DNA of 64,000 nt from Ruania albidiflava DSM 18029. GTDB taxonomy: Bacteria > Actinomycetota > Actinomycetes > Actinomycetales > Beutenbergiaceae. The stretch is from NCBI RefSeq assembly GCF_000421225.1, contig NZ_ATWL01000001.1:310001-374000 (forward strand), given 5' to 3'. A program made the translations under genes and the position numbers. A model generated the notes under the pieces. The model saw only the letters and a list, made by a program, of their open reading frames with translations. It made no database searches and was not told where the DNA came from. Shown here one piece after another: positions 13,435 through 21,840 of this stretch. Each line of letters starts with the position of its first letter. Within the stretch, counting starts at the first letter, position 1.

Positions 13435-14133
13435 ATGACCACGAACCGTCCTGACAGCACTGGCACCCCCTTCGTTCCCGGGCACGTGGAGCGCGGCGGC
13501 CCGGCGATCGTCTGGCGCAGCGCCGACGCGGAGGTGCACAAGGCGAGCCTCTCCGCCATGGACAACAACGCATACCTGATCGTCGACCCTGCCACCGGTG
13601 ACCACCTGCTCGTGGATGCCGCCGACGACCCAGCGCGGTTGCAGGAGCTGCTCGCGACCGAGGCCGCCACCGGCACGCTGGTCGGCATCCTCACCACCCA
13701 CCGGCACCCCGACCACACCCATGCGCTGGCCGCGCTCACCAGCGCCACCGGTGCGCCCGTCCTGGCCGGCGCACCGGATGCCGACCACCTGCCCGTGCCG
13801 GCCGACCGCCGGCTCTCGCACGGGGACACGATCATGGTCGGCGAGCTGTCGTTGGACGTGGTCGGCCTGCGTGGGCACACACCTGGGTCCGTGGCGCTCG
13901 CTCTCGTCGTCGACGGCGTCCCTCCCCTGCTGTTCACCGGCGACAGCCTGTTCCCAGGGGGCGTGGGCAAGACCGGGTCGGCCGCCGACTTCCAGCAGCT
14001 GCTGGCGGACGTGACCGAGCGGATCTTCAACAGCTACTCCGACGACGCGGTGGTGCTGCCGGGCCACGGGGACAACACCACGCTCGGCACCGAACGGCCG
14101 GCGCTGTCCGACTGGCGAGCCCGCGGCTGGTGA
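13435..14133 (+). CDS. metallo-beta-lactamase fold hydrolase (glyoxalase II-like)
   Basis: 232 residues. The metal-binding [11 protein letters not shown] motif (HxHxDH, about residues 83-93) is followed by GLRGHTPGS, the aspartate-bearing [15 protein letters not shown] and [11 protein letters not shown], giving a complete dinuclear zinc/iron site of the glyoxalase II type. A natural substrate cannot be read from sequence. It is divergent from uvrA (104 nt between starts), a pairing seen in other actinobacteria, and sits 29 nt before the YciI-like gene. Confidence 0.88.
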   Translation: MTTNRPDSTGTPFVPGHVERGGPAIVWRSADAEVHKASLSAMDNNAYLIVDPATGDHLLVDAADDPARLQELLATEAATGTLVGILTTHRHPDHTHALAALTSATGAPVLAGAPDADHLPVPADRRLSHGDTIMVGELSLDVVGLRGHTPGSVALALVVDGVPPLLFTGDSLFPGGVGKTGSAADFQQLLADVTERIFNSYSDDAVVLPGHGDNTTLGTERPALSDWRARGW

Positions 14134-14148
14134 CCACGAGGGCGGGAG

Positions 14149-14154
14149 TACCCT
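14149..14154 (+). promoter_or_regulatory. -10 box for the YciI-like gene
   Basis: TACCCT lies 8 nt before the ATG at 14163 with no Shine-Dalgarno sequence between, matching the leaderless pattern seen at several genes in this window. Confidence 0.5.
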
Positions 14155-14162
14155 GCCTGACC

Positions 14163-14459
14163 ATGAGCACCTTCGCCGTCGAGTACACCTACGATGCCGA
14201 CCGCAGCGAGGAGGCCGACCAGGTCCGGCCGGAGCACCGCGCGTTCCTGCGCGACCTGCTCGACCAGGGCCGGCTGCTCGCCTCCGGCCCGTGGGTCGGT
14301 GCGGCGCCCGGTGCGCTGCTGCTGGTCGTGGCCGACGACACCGCGGCCGTCGAGAGCCTGCTCGACGCCGACCCGTTCCACCGCGAGGGGCTGATCACCC
14401 GCCGCACCGTCCGCCGGTGGAACCCGGTGATCGGGCCGTTCACGGCCGACGCCGGCTAG
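14163..14459 (+). CDS. YciI family protein
   Basis: 98-residue single-domain protein with the YCII fold pattern: an N-terminal strand FAVEYTYD, RPEHRAFLRDLLDQGRLLASGP (His24 region) and DPFHREGLITRRTVRRW near the C-terminus. The conserved His and Asp form a proposed active site, but the reaction is unknown for most members. The start follows a TACCCT -10 box. Its TAG stop and that of the convergent terC gene share the tetranucleotide CTAG (14456-14459), so the two genes overlap tail to tail by 4 nt. Confidence 0.82.
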   Translation: MSTFAVEYTYDADRSEEADQVRPEHRAFLRDLLDQGRLLASGPWVGAAPGALLLVVADDTAAVESLLDADPFHREGLITRRTVRRWNPVIGPFTADAG

Positions 14460-15424
14460 TCCCGCGAACGCCGGCCCACGGTCAGCGACAGGACCGTGGT
14501 GATCGCCAGCACGCCGATGATCACGCCGAGGGACATCAGCGTCCCCGGTTCCGGGATGGCCTCCCAGGGCTCGCCGCCGTTGATGAACGGGAGCTCGTTG
14601 GTGTGCAGCGCATGGATCACCAGCTTGGCACCGATGAACGCCAGGATCGCGGCCAGCCCGTAGTGCAGGTAGACCAACCGGTCCAGCAGCCCGTCGATGA
14701 GGAAGTACAGCTGCAGCAGCCCGAGCAGGGAGAACGCGTTCGCTGCGAACACCAGGAACGGATCCTGGGTGAGCCCGAAGATCGCTGGGATCGAGTCCAC
14801 GGCGAAGAGCACGTCGGCGCTGCCGATCGCGATGATCACCACCATCATCGGGGTCACGTGCCACCGGCCGGCCTGCTTGTGCAGCAACCGGTCGCCGACG
14901 AAGTCCTCGGTGGTCGGGAACAGCCGCCGCGCGACCCGGACCGCCACGTTCTCCTCGGCGCCCTCGTCGTCCTTCGTCCGTAGCTGGCTGGCCGCCGTGT
15001 ACAGCAGGAACGCGCCGAACAGGTAGAACACTGCGCTGAACTGGTTGATCGCCGCCGCGCCGACGGCGATGAACGCTGCCCGCAGCACCAACGCGATGAC
15101 GATGCCGATCAGCAGCACCTTCTGCTGGTACTCCCGCGGCACGCGGAAGCTGCTGAAGATGAGCACGAACACGAACAGGTTGTCCACGGACAGGGACTTC
15201 TCGGTGATGTACCCGGCGAAGTACTGCACGCCGAGGTCCTGACCGCCGGTCACCCAGACGGCCACGCCGAACAGCAGAGCGACCACGACGTAGGCCAGCG
15301 ACCACAGCCCGGCCTCGCGCAGCGAGGGGGCGTGCGCCTTGCGCGCGTGGCCGAAGAAGTCGATCGCGAGCAGCACCACGATCACGCCGATCGTGGCGGC
15401 CCAGGCCCAGGCGGGAACATCCAT
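14456..15424 (-). CDS. TerC family membrane protein (Alx/MntX-like), copy 1
   Basis: 322-residue polytopic membrane protein with about nine hydrophobic segments. TerC-family landmarks are the acidic helix motifs DFFGHARKAH (residue 24 onward), SLSVDNLFVFVLIF and the repeat AIGSADVLFAVDSIPAIFGLTQDP. Several members are manganese exporters, and here the gene lies behind a yybP-ykoY manganese riboswitch, which supports Mn2+ efflux or supply to exported metalloproteins. ATG at 15424, GGAGGT ribosome-binding site with 7-nt spacing, sequestered in the riboswitch expression platform. About 65% similar by eye to copy 2 directly upstream. Confidence 0.93.
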   Translation of the reverse strand: MDVPAWAWAATIGVIVVLLAIDFFGHARKAHAPSLREAGLWSLAYVVVALLFGVAVWVTGGQDLGVQYFAGYITEKSLSVDNLFVFVLIFSSFRVPREYQQKVLLIGIVIALVLRAAFIAVGAAAINQFSAVFYLFGAFLLYTAASQLRTKDDEGAEENVAVRVARRLFPTTEDFVGDRLLHKQAGRWHVTPMMVVIIAIGSADVLFAVDSIPAIFGLTQDPFLVFAANAFSLLGLLQLYFLIDGLLDRLVYLHYGLAAILAFIGAKLVIHALHTNELPFINGGEPWEAIPEPGTLMSLGVIIGVLAITTVLSLTVGRRSRD

Positions 15425-15426
15425 CA

Positions 15427-15553
15427 GGAGACCTCCGGTGAGAGCAGATGACACCGGAGGTCTCCCCCGCCCGGGAACCGGGCCGCAGGCGCCGAGCCCG
15501 CACCGTACCGGGCTGAGATGACGGCGTCCGCGTCGATGGGGTACTCCCCTCCA
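15427..15553 (-). ncRNA. yybP-ykoY (Mn2+) riboswitch of terC copy 1
   Basis: Reading on the minus strand, a 5' GGAGG (15552-15548) is followed directly by GGAGTA (15547-15542), and at the 3' end GAGA (15464-15461) is followed by CCTCC (15460-15456). GGAGG and CCTCC form P1, as in the yybP-ykoY aptamer consensus. The same CCTCC is also part of a perfect 14-bp inverted repeat (15427-15440 and 15452-15465) whose other arm holds the ribosome-binding GGAGG, so aptamer folding and ribosome-site masking exclude each other. A TAGACT -10 box lies at 15561-15566, overlapping the stop codon of terC copy 2. Confidence 0.85.
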
Positions 15554-15563
15554 GGCGATGAGT

Positions 15564-16580
15564 CTAGCGGTGCAGGCTCCGTTCCGGGGCCTCGGCGGAG
15601 GCGGCAGCACCGGCAGCCCGCTTCTTGCCGAAGGTCAGCGAGGTGACCGTGGTGACCAGGAGGATGCCGACGATCGCGACCAGGGACACGACCGTCGTCG
15701 GCTCCGGGATGACCTCCCACGGCTGGCCGCCGTTGATGAAGCCCAGCTCGTTCTCGTGCAGCGCGTGCAGCACGAGCTTGCTGCCGATGAACGCCAGGAT
15801 CCCGGCCAGTCCGTAGTTCAGGTAGACCAGCTTGTCCAGCAGCCCGTCGATGACGAAGAACATCTGCCGCAGCCCCATCAGGGAGAAGGCGTTGGCGGCG
15901 AAGATGAGGAAGACCTCTTGGGTGAGTCCGAAGATCGCCGGGATGGAGTCCACGGCGAACAGCAGGTCCGCGCTGCCGATGGCGATCATCACGATCAGCA
16001 TCGGGGTCACGTGCCGCCGCCCGTCCACCCGCGTGGTGAGGTGGTCGTCGACGTACCCCTCCGTGGTCGGGAACACCTTTCGGGTGAGCCGCACCGCCAG
16101 GTTGTCGCCGGAGCCTTCCTCGTCGTCGTTGCTCTTCAGCTGGGTGATGGCGGTGTAGATCAGGAATGCGCCGAAGATGTAGAACACGAAGGAGAAGTGG
16201 TTCACCACCGTGGCGCCGGCCAGGATGAACACCGTGCGCAGCGCCAAGGCGATGATGATGCCGACCAGCAGCACCTTCTGCTGGTACTTCCGGGGCACCC
16301 GGAAGCTGGTCATGATCAGCACGAACACGAACAGGTTGTCCACGGAGAGGGAGAGCTCCGTGATGTACCCGGAGTAGTACTGGACGGCGAAGTCCCCGCC
16401 CCACTCCCAGAGCACGACCAGCCCGAACAGCAACGCCACGCTGACGTAGGAGACCGACCAGAGGGAGGCTTCTTTCAGCCCCGGTTCATGGGCCTTGCGG
16501 ATGTGGCCGAAGAAGTCGATCGACAACATCGTGACGATGAGTGCGACCAGCAGGATCCATGCCCAGGGTTCGACGTGCAA
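15564..16580 (-). CDS. TerC family membrane protein (Alx/MntX-like), copy 2
   Basis: 338 residues, close paralogue of the neighbouring copy: DFFGHIRKAHEPG, SLSVDNLFVFVLIM, and AIGSADLLFAVDSIPAIFGL are all kept. The start is a TTG at 16580 (MHVEPWAWIL), fixed by a GGAGG ribosome-binding site exactly 7 nt upstream, the same geometry as copy 1; no ATG gives a full-length protein. The weak start codon may lower its output relative to copy 1. The C-terminus carries an extra alanine-rich tail. Control is by its own manganese riboswitch. Confidence 0.92.
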   Translation of the reverse strand: MHVEPWAWILLVALIVTMLSIDFFGHIRKAHEPGLKEASLWSVSYVSVALLFGLVVLWEWGGDFAVQYYSGYITELSLSVDNLFVFVLIMTSFRVPRKYQQKVLLVGIIIALALRTVFILAGATVVNHFSFVFYIFGAFLIYTAITQLKSNDDEEGSGDNLAVRLTRKVFPTTEGYVDDHLTTRVDGRRHVTPMLIVMIAIGSADLLFAVDSIPAIFGLTQEVFLIFAANAFSLMGLRQMFFVIDGLLDKLVYLNYGLAGILAFIGSKLVLHALHENELGFINGGQPWEVIPEPTTVVSLVAIVGILLVTTVTSLTFGKKRAAGAAASAEAPERSLHR

Positions 16581-16585
16581 CTACT

Positions 16586-16711
16586 GACCTCCGGTGAGTA
16601 CGACGGACACCGGAGGTCTCCCCCACCCGGGCACCGGGCCGATGGCACCGAGCCTGCTGCTGGGCAGACTGTGGTGACGACACCATCGCTTGTGGGGTAC
16701 TCCCCTCCACT
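16586..16711 (-). ncRNA. yybP-ykoY (Mn2+) riboswitch of terC copy 2
   Basis: Same architecture as the downstream copy: 5' GGAGG (16708-16704) plus GGAGTA (16703-16698), and 3' GAGA plus CCTCC (16616-16612) completing P1. An 11-bp inverted repeat (16586-16596 and 16608-16618, 11-nt loop) pairs that CCTCC segment with the ribosome-binding GGAGG, predicting translation on when manganese stabilises P1. A TAGACT -10 box at 16719-16724 begins 7 nt from the expected transcript start. Confidence 0.85.
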
Positions 16712-16763
16712 GCGGGCGAGTCTAGCCCTGATCCGCACCTGTCGCGGGTCGGGCTGGTCACAC

Positions 16764-18362
16764 TCAGCGTGTCGGTTCGTGGTCTGCCCCCGCCTCCGTG
16801 CTCGGAGCGGGGAACGCTGCAGCCGCAGCGGCGCTCAGCGTGGTGGCGGCGCGAGCAGCCAGCCGAGTGCCTGCCCGACTGAGCAGCCCGGGGCGGGGCA
16901 GCCGGTCGGTCATCTCCGCGAACTCGGTAGCCACCTGGTCACCGGCGCCCTGGGTGAGGCGGCTGACCAGCACGACGATCAGGAGCGTGAGGGCGAATGC
17001 GGGCACCAGCTCGTGCAGCGCCTGGTCGATCCCGGTGCGAACCCACAGCAGGATGCTCACGACGCCGCTGGCCAGTCCGGCCAGCGCACCCCAGCTGGTG
17101 GTTCCCCGCCAGAACAGGGTGAGCAGCACGATGGGTGCGAACGCCACGGCGAACCCGGCCCAAGCGAGGGTCACCAGGTCGAGCGCCGGGAGCAGGCCGC
17201 GGTGCGCGAGCCACGTGGCGCTGGCGGCCACGACCAGCACCGCGAGCCGGCTCAGCGCTACGTGCCGGCGGTGCGGAACCTGGCTGCGGGTGGCGAGCCG
17301 ATACAGGTCCTCCACCAGCGCGGAGGAGCACAGCAGCAGCTGGCTGGCCACAGTGCCCATGATGGCGGCCAGCACACCTGTGGTCAGCACCGCCCCGAAG
17401 AACGGTGAGAACAGCAGCTCGGCGAGCCGGGCGACACCGTCCTCCGGGCGGTTCAGCGGTCGCCAGCTCTGCTCGAAGTAGGCGAGCGTGGTCAGGCCGA
17501 CGAGGACCGCACCGGCGAACGCGACCACCATCCAGAGGAGCACGGTGCGGCGCGCCGCACGGGCGGCCCGTGGTGAGCGCAGCGCCATCATCCGTACCAG
17601 CAGGTGCGGTTGACCGACGTACCCTAGCGCCCAGGCGAGCGCGGTGAGCAGACCGGCGCCTACCCCGCCTGCGGCGAGCGACATTGCGCCGGGGTGCACG
17701 CTGGTCACCAGCTGGGTGGTCGTATCCCAGCCACCGAGCTCGTCCACCGCCCGGGTTCCGACGAGGACCAGCGCACCGGCGACCAGCAGTGCCAGCAGCA
17801 CGTGCAGGTTCGCCACCCCGCGGAAGCCACCGAAGAGCACGGCGACGGTAATGACGGCCGCTACTGCCAGCAGCCCGAGCAGGTCGCCGGTACCGAAGGA
17901 AGCGGCGAAGAAGGCGCCACCGATCTGCAGTCCGGCGGCGAGATAGACGGTGAGGAGGACGAGGATGAGCAGCGCCGCGACGGCCCGCAGCAGGTGCGAG
18001 CGGTCGTGGGTGCGCCGGCCGATGAAGGTCGGCAGGGTGATCGCCTCCCCGGCGACCGGGGCATAGCTGCGCAGCCGAGGCGCCACGTAGGTCCAGGCGA
18101 ACCAGGCGCCCAGGAGCAGCCCGATCGGGATCCAGGCGGCCTGCAGCCCGGAGGCATAGGCGGCGGCCGGCAGCAGCAGCACCAGCCACCAGGAGGCATC
18201 TGAGCCACCTGCGCTCAGACCAGCCACGCTGCCGGCCAGCCTCCGGTTCGCGAGCTGGTAGCCGGGCAGGGTGCGGGTGCTGCTGACCCCGGAATAGCCG
18301 AGGGCGAGGACCGCGATGAGGAAGAGGGCGATGGCCATCCAGACAGTGGTCTCGTCGCTCAT
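16764..18362 (-). CDS. sodium:solute symporter (SSS family, PutP-like)
   Basis: 532 residues with about 13 transmembrane helices. It has the family features of an N-terminal GGSDASWWLVLLLPAAAY segment, GLLTALAWALGYVGQPHLLVR (the SSS signature around residues 240-260) and IMGTVASQLLLCSSALVEDLY. Similarity in arrangement is to the proline symporter branch, but the substrate (proline, another amino acid, or a sugar) is not determined here. The C-terminal ~60 residues are cytoplasmic and low-complexity. It ends the amino-sugar locus but is separated from the permease by 78 nt and may be unrelated to it. Confidence 0.88.
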   Translation of the reverse strand: MSDETTVWMAIALFLIAVLALGYSGVSSTRTLPGYQLANRRLAGSVAGLSAGGSDASWWLVLLLPAAAYASGLQAAWIPIGLLLGAWFAWTYVAPRLRSYAPVAGEAITLPTFIGRRTHDRSHLLRAVAALLILVLLTVYLAAGLQIGGAFFAASFGTGDLLGLLAVAAVITVAVLFGGFRGVANLHVLLALLVAGALVLVGTRAVDELGGWDTTTQLVTSVHPGAMSLAAGGVGAGLLTALAWALGYVGQPHLLVRMMALRSPRAARAARRTVLLWMVVAFAGAVLVGLTTLAYFEQSWRPLNRPEDGVARLAELLFSPFFGAVLTTGVLAAIMGTVASQLLLCSSALVEDLYRLATRSQVPHRRHVALSRLAVLVVAASATWLAHRGLLPALDLVTLAWAGFAVAFAPIVLLTLFWRGTTSWGALAGLASGVVSILLWVRTGIDQALHELVPAFALTLLIVVLVSRLTQGAGDQVATEFAEMTDRLPRPGLLSRAGTRLAARAATTLSAAAAAAFPAPSTEAGADHEPTR

Positions 18363-18440
18363 CCGGACATCATGCCGTGCCCGGGCGGCCCGTGTCTGCT
18401 CGGTCCACCCGGGCGCGGCGGGACTGCTCCTGCCACCCTG

Positions 18441-19328
18441 CTACTTCATCGTGCCCTGGCTCACCGATCCCTGAAGCTGGCGCTGGAACAGGATGTAGGC
18501 GATCAGCACCGGGATGATGGTGATCACCACAGCGGCGAACAGCTGCCCCTGCCTGCTCTGGTAACCCGCCTGCGACACGAACGAGGCCACCGCCTGGGAC
18601 AGCACCCAGTTCTCTCGGCTGGTGTTCAGCGCCACCGGCAGCAGGTACTGGTTCCACAGTCCGAGGAAGTTGAAGATCGCGACCGACGCCATCCCGCTGG
18701 TGGCCATCGGCAGCATCACCGAGAAGAACGTCCGCCACCTGCCGGCACCGTCGATCGCGGCGGCCTCGGAGATCTCCCCGGGCAGCCCCTGGAAGAACGA
18801 GTACAGGAAGAACACGGTGAACGGCAGCGCGAACGCGACGTAGGTGAGGGTCAGCCCCGGCAACGTGTTCAGCACGCCCAGGTTCTGCAGCACGAAGAAC
18901 AGCGGCACGATCGCCAGGAACACCGGGAACGTCAGCCCGGCGAGCATCAGGTAGTAGATCGCCCGGCGGCCGAAGAACTCGAACCGGGCGAGCACGTAGG
19001 CGCACATCGCACCGAGCAGCATCACCAGCACCAGCGCAGCACCGACCACGAGGACTGTGTTGATCATCGCTCGGCCGAGCTGTCCCTCGGTGAGGGCTTT
19101 GATGAAGTTGTCGAGGTTCCACTGCTGCGGCAGCGCCAGCGGGTCGCCGGAGACGATCTCCCGATCGGTCTTGAACGAGGAGATGAAGACCCAGACCAGC
19201 GGCCCGATGACCACCAGCGACCAGATGATCAGCACCACGTGAGACCCCACTGCGACGGGCGTGTCGGCCCGCTTCGGGCGCCGCTGCGGTGGTGCTGTCT
19301 CGGAGACAGTCTCGGACAGTGTGGCCAT
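18441..19328 (-). CDS. carbohydrate ABC transporter permease (MalG/NgcG type)
   Basis: 295-residue inner-membrane permease with six hydrophobic segments. The EAA-loop region that docks the ATPase is at SEAAAIDGAGRWRTFFSVMLP. Its ATG overlaps the upstream permease stop by one base (TGATG), so the pair is translationally coupled. No ATPase gene is in the cluster; in streptomycetes such CUT1 systems share the ATPase MsiK encoded elsewhere, and the same is likely here. Confidence 0.92.
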   Translation of the reverse strand: MATLSETVSETAPPQRRPKRADTPVAVGSHVVLIIWSLVVIGPLVWVFISSFKTDREIVSGDPLALPQQWNLDNFIKALTEGQLGRAMINTVLVVGAALVLVMLLGAMCAYVLARFEFFGRRAIYYLMLAGLTFPVFLAIVPLFFVLQNLGVLNTLPGLTLTYVAFALPFTVFFLYSFFQGLPGEISEAAAIDGAGRWRTFFSVMLPMATSGMASVAIFNFLGLWNQYLLPVALNTSRENWVLSQAVASFVSQAGYQSRQGQLFAAVVITIIPVLIAYILFQRQLQGSVSQGTMK

Positions 19329-20305
19329 CAGCTACTCCTCGTCGATCCACCGCTGAGCCGGTTGATGGTGAACACCAGCGCAGCGAACACCAGGGTCACC
19401 ACGGCCATCGCCACACCGACCGCACTGGCATAGCCGAACTGGTTCTGGCTGAACGCCAACCGGAACAGGTACTGCGGCATGACCAGGGTGGAGTTGTCCG
19501 GTCCGCCGCTGTTGTTCAGGATGTGCATGAACACGAACGCGTCCAGGGCCGCGATGCCGATGTAGATCCACGCGGTCTGCACCGTTTCGCGGATGCTCGG
19601 TAGGGTGACCGACCACAGCGTGCGCAGGCGGCCCGCACCGTCCAGACGTGCCGCTTCGTAGACCTCTGCCGGTATCGACTTGATCGCGGCGATGAACAGC
19701 AGCATGTAGAAGCCCACACCGGCCCAGACGATGACGACCATCGAGGCGGGCATGGCGGTGCTGACACTACCGAGCCAGTTCTGTTCGAACGCGGCCGGCA
19801 GCAGCCTGTTCAGCAGCCCGTCAGACGGGTCGAACACCTTCATGAAGATCACGGCAGTGACCACTGCAGGGATCACATAGGGGAAGAAGGACACCACCCG
19901 GTAGAAGCCAGAGTTCTTCACCCCGACGGTCTGTCCTATACCGCGTCCTCCAACTGTGACCAACGTGGCGAAGATCAGTGCGATCACCAAGGTGACGAGC
20001 GGGATCACGATGGCGAGCTTGACGTTGTTGACCAGCGCAGTGAGAAACGTCCCGTCCTGGACCAGTCGGACGTAGTTGTCGAAGCCGACGATGTCGAACT
20101 CCTGGGAGAACCCGCCCCAGTTGGTGAAGGAGTAGAACGCGGCCTGCAGGAACGGCCAGATCACCAAGGTCAGGAACAGCGCCAACGGTAGTCCGAGGAA
20201 CACCAGGAAGAAGCTGATGCTGTCGAACGACCACACTCTCCTCCGACGCGCCCGGCCGCCTGACCGGGGACCGGGCGCGCCGGCGCCAACAACTGGAGCT
20301 GTCAC
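19328..20305 (-). CDS. carbohydrate ABC transporter permease (MalF/NgcF type)
   Basis: 325-residue CUT1 permease with six hydrophobic segments and an EAA loop at EVYEAARLDGAGRLRTLWSVTLP. The GTG start at 20305 overlaps the stop of the binding-protein gene (GTGA), giving a coupled order of binding protein, this permease, partner permease. The first ~25 residues are basic and cytoplasmic. Confidence 0.92.
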   Translation of the reverse strand: MTAPVVGAGAPGPRSGGRARRRRVWSFDSISFFLVFLGLPLALFLTLVIWPFLQAAFYSFTNWGGFSQEFDIVGFDNYVRLVQDGTFLTALVNNVKLAIVIPLVTLVIALIFATLVTVGGRGIGQTVGVKNSGFYRVVSFFPYVIPAVVTAVIFMKVFDPSDGLLNRLLPAAFEQNWLGSVSTAMPASMVVIVWAGVGFYMLLFIAAIKSIPAEVYEAARLDGAGRLRTLWSVTLPSIRETVQTAWIYIGIAALDAFVFMHILNNSGGPDNSTLVMPQYLFRLAFSQNQFGYASAVGVAMAVVTLVFAALVFTINRLSGGSTRSS

Positions 20306-21732
20306 GAGACTGGGATGACTTCCTGGGTCTCGCGAGCCTCGTCGGTGATGGCTTGCAGATCACTGGTCAGCTCCTCCACGCTCTTGGAGCCGTCGAGGAA
20401 GCTGTTCCACACCGTGAGCTGCGCCTGGTTGAGGCCATAGAGGTTCACGAACTTGTGGGTGAAGGTGTCGGTGCCGGCAGCGGCCAGCATCTCGCTCTGC
20501 GACACCAGCGCGGTGGAACCGAAGCCGTCCTCCGGGACGGTGTCCGCGATGACGGTCGGGGCCAGCTTCTCCTTGGCGAAGTTGGCTGCCGCCTCCTGGG
20601 AGAGCATGATCCGCAGCATCTCCTTGCCACCGGCGCCGTTCTGCGCCTCGGTGGGCACGATGAACGGCTCACCGGCTTCCGAGTGCAGGGCGGTCACTGG
20701 CATCGCGGAGGAGTCGTCGACGACGAAAGACGGCACACCTGTCATCTGGAAGTCGTCCGCAGTGTTCGACTTCATCTCGTTCTCGATCCAGGATCCGGAG
20801 GGGTACAGCAGCGCCTCCTGCTCCAGGGACCACTGCGCCTGGGCCGTCTTGAACTCGGTCCCCGAGCCTCCGGGCTTGAAGTAGCCCGCGTCCACGATCT
20901 CCTTCATCGCGGTGAAGACAGCCTGGATTGCCTCGTGCGACCAGCAGTCCTCTTCGAGGTTCTCCAGGGTGAGCCTGACCTCGTCGCCCCCCTGCTTGAT
21001 CGCCGAGTCGATCGCGAGGGTCTGGTAGTAGGTGGCTGCCTCCTTGCCCCAGACGAAGAGGTACAGGCCCTCGTCCTTGGCGGCGGCGCCGAGCTGCTTG
21101 GCTTCCTCCCAGGTGGTGGGCGGGGTCCAGCCGTGCTCGTCGAACAGGCTGGCGGAGTACCAGATCCCGTACAGGGAGAGGACGTAGTTGATCGCAGCCA
21201 GCTTGCCGTCGTAGACCCCAGAGTCGAGGACGTTCTCGCTGACCAGCGTGTCCCGGATGGTGGTGCCCTCCAGGTTCGGTGCATCGATGACGTCGGTGAG
21301 GTCCTCGATCTGGTCCATGATGGCGTTGAAACCCATCGACTGTGCGCCTGAGTTGTCGATCAGGTCCGGGGGGTTGCCGGCGACGAACCGCGGCTGCATG
21401 GTCGCCGTGATCTCCGTCTGCGGCTCCACGGTCGCCTCGCCGCCGTGCAGGTCGGCGAAGATGTCGGCGGCGAACTCGACGTAGTCCACGCCGTAGCCGC
21501 CGTTGAAGATCACGGTCTCGACCGTCGAGTCCGGCTCCACCCCGAATGGGTTGTCCGGGTCGACATCACCAGCGGGCTCGTCGCCGCCGTCATCGGTCTC
21601 GTCCTCACCGCCACCACCGCCGCCGGTGGCGCAGGAAGCGAGGGTGACACCGAGCGGAAGTGCCGCGGCGGTGTACAGGGCACCGCGAAGCACGGTGCGT
21701 CGGTCGGGAGCGGAGATGCGTGAGTCAGTCAT
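20302..21732 (-). CDS. sugar ABC transporter substrate-binding lipoprotein, NgcE-like
   Basis: 476-residue extracellular solute-binding protein. The N-terminus joins a twin-arginine motif (DRRTVLRGAL, residues 10-19) to a lipobox (TLASC, Cys34), suggesting Tat export and lipid anchoring, as in NgcE, the N-acetylglucosamine/chitobiose receptor of Streptomyces. After the signal comes a Gly/Asp/Glu-rich linker, then the type 1 sugar-binding fold. A receptor for GlcNAc or a related amino sugar is inferred from this and from the RpiR, SIS and kinase genes beside it. It probably has a promoter of its own after two hairpins downstream of the SIS gene. Confidence 0.82.
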   Translation of the reverse strand: MTDSRISAPDRRTVLRGALYTAAALPLGVTLASCATGGGGGGEDETDDGGDEPAGDVDPDNPFGVEPDSTVETVIFNGGYGVDYVEFAADIFADLHGGEATVEPQTEITATMQPRFVAGNPPDLIDNSGAQSMGFNAIMDQIEDLTDVIDAPNLEGTTIRDTLVSENVLDSGVYDGKLAAINYVLSLYGIWYSASLFDEHGWTPPTTWEEAKQLGAAAKDEGLYLFVWGKEAATYYQTLAIDSAIKQGGDEVRLTLENLEEDCWSHEAIQAVFTAMKEIVDAGYFKPGGSGTEFKTAQAQWSLEQEALLYPSGSWIENEMKSNTADDFQMTGVPSFVVDDSSAMPVTALHSEAGEPFIVPTEAQNGAGGKEMLRIMLSQEAAANFAKEKLAPTVIADTVPEDGFGSTALVSQSEMLAAAGTDTFTHKFVNLYGLNQAQLTVWNSFLDGSKSVEELTSDLQAITDEARETQEVIPVS

Positions 21733-21805
21733 CGTCCTTGATGCCCTTTCTGTGCTGGCATTCTGTGTGAAGGTGTGTTCACCGCCCGGGTGGGCCGGTG
21801 AGAGT

Positions 21806-21839
21806 GGGGCGCTGGCCCCGGTCGTCCCCGCTGACGGGG
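21806..21839 (-). terminator. tandem small hairpins between SIS gene and binding-protein gene
   Basis: Two GC stems lie right after the SIS gene stop: CCCCG/CGGGG at 21826-21839 and GGGGC/GCCCC at 21806-21819, each a 5-bp stem with a 4-nt loop. They may terminate part of the RpiR-SIS transcript or protect the binding-protein mRNA, which is usually made in excess over its permeases. Confidence 0.4.
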
Positions 21840-21840
21840 G

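Noticed and set aside
14456-16580. Tellurium-resistance operon
   Set aside because: TerC-like proteins alone, with manganese riboswitches and no terA, terB, terD or terZ genes, point to metal homeostasis and not tellurite resistance.
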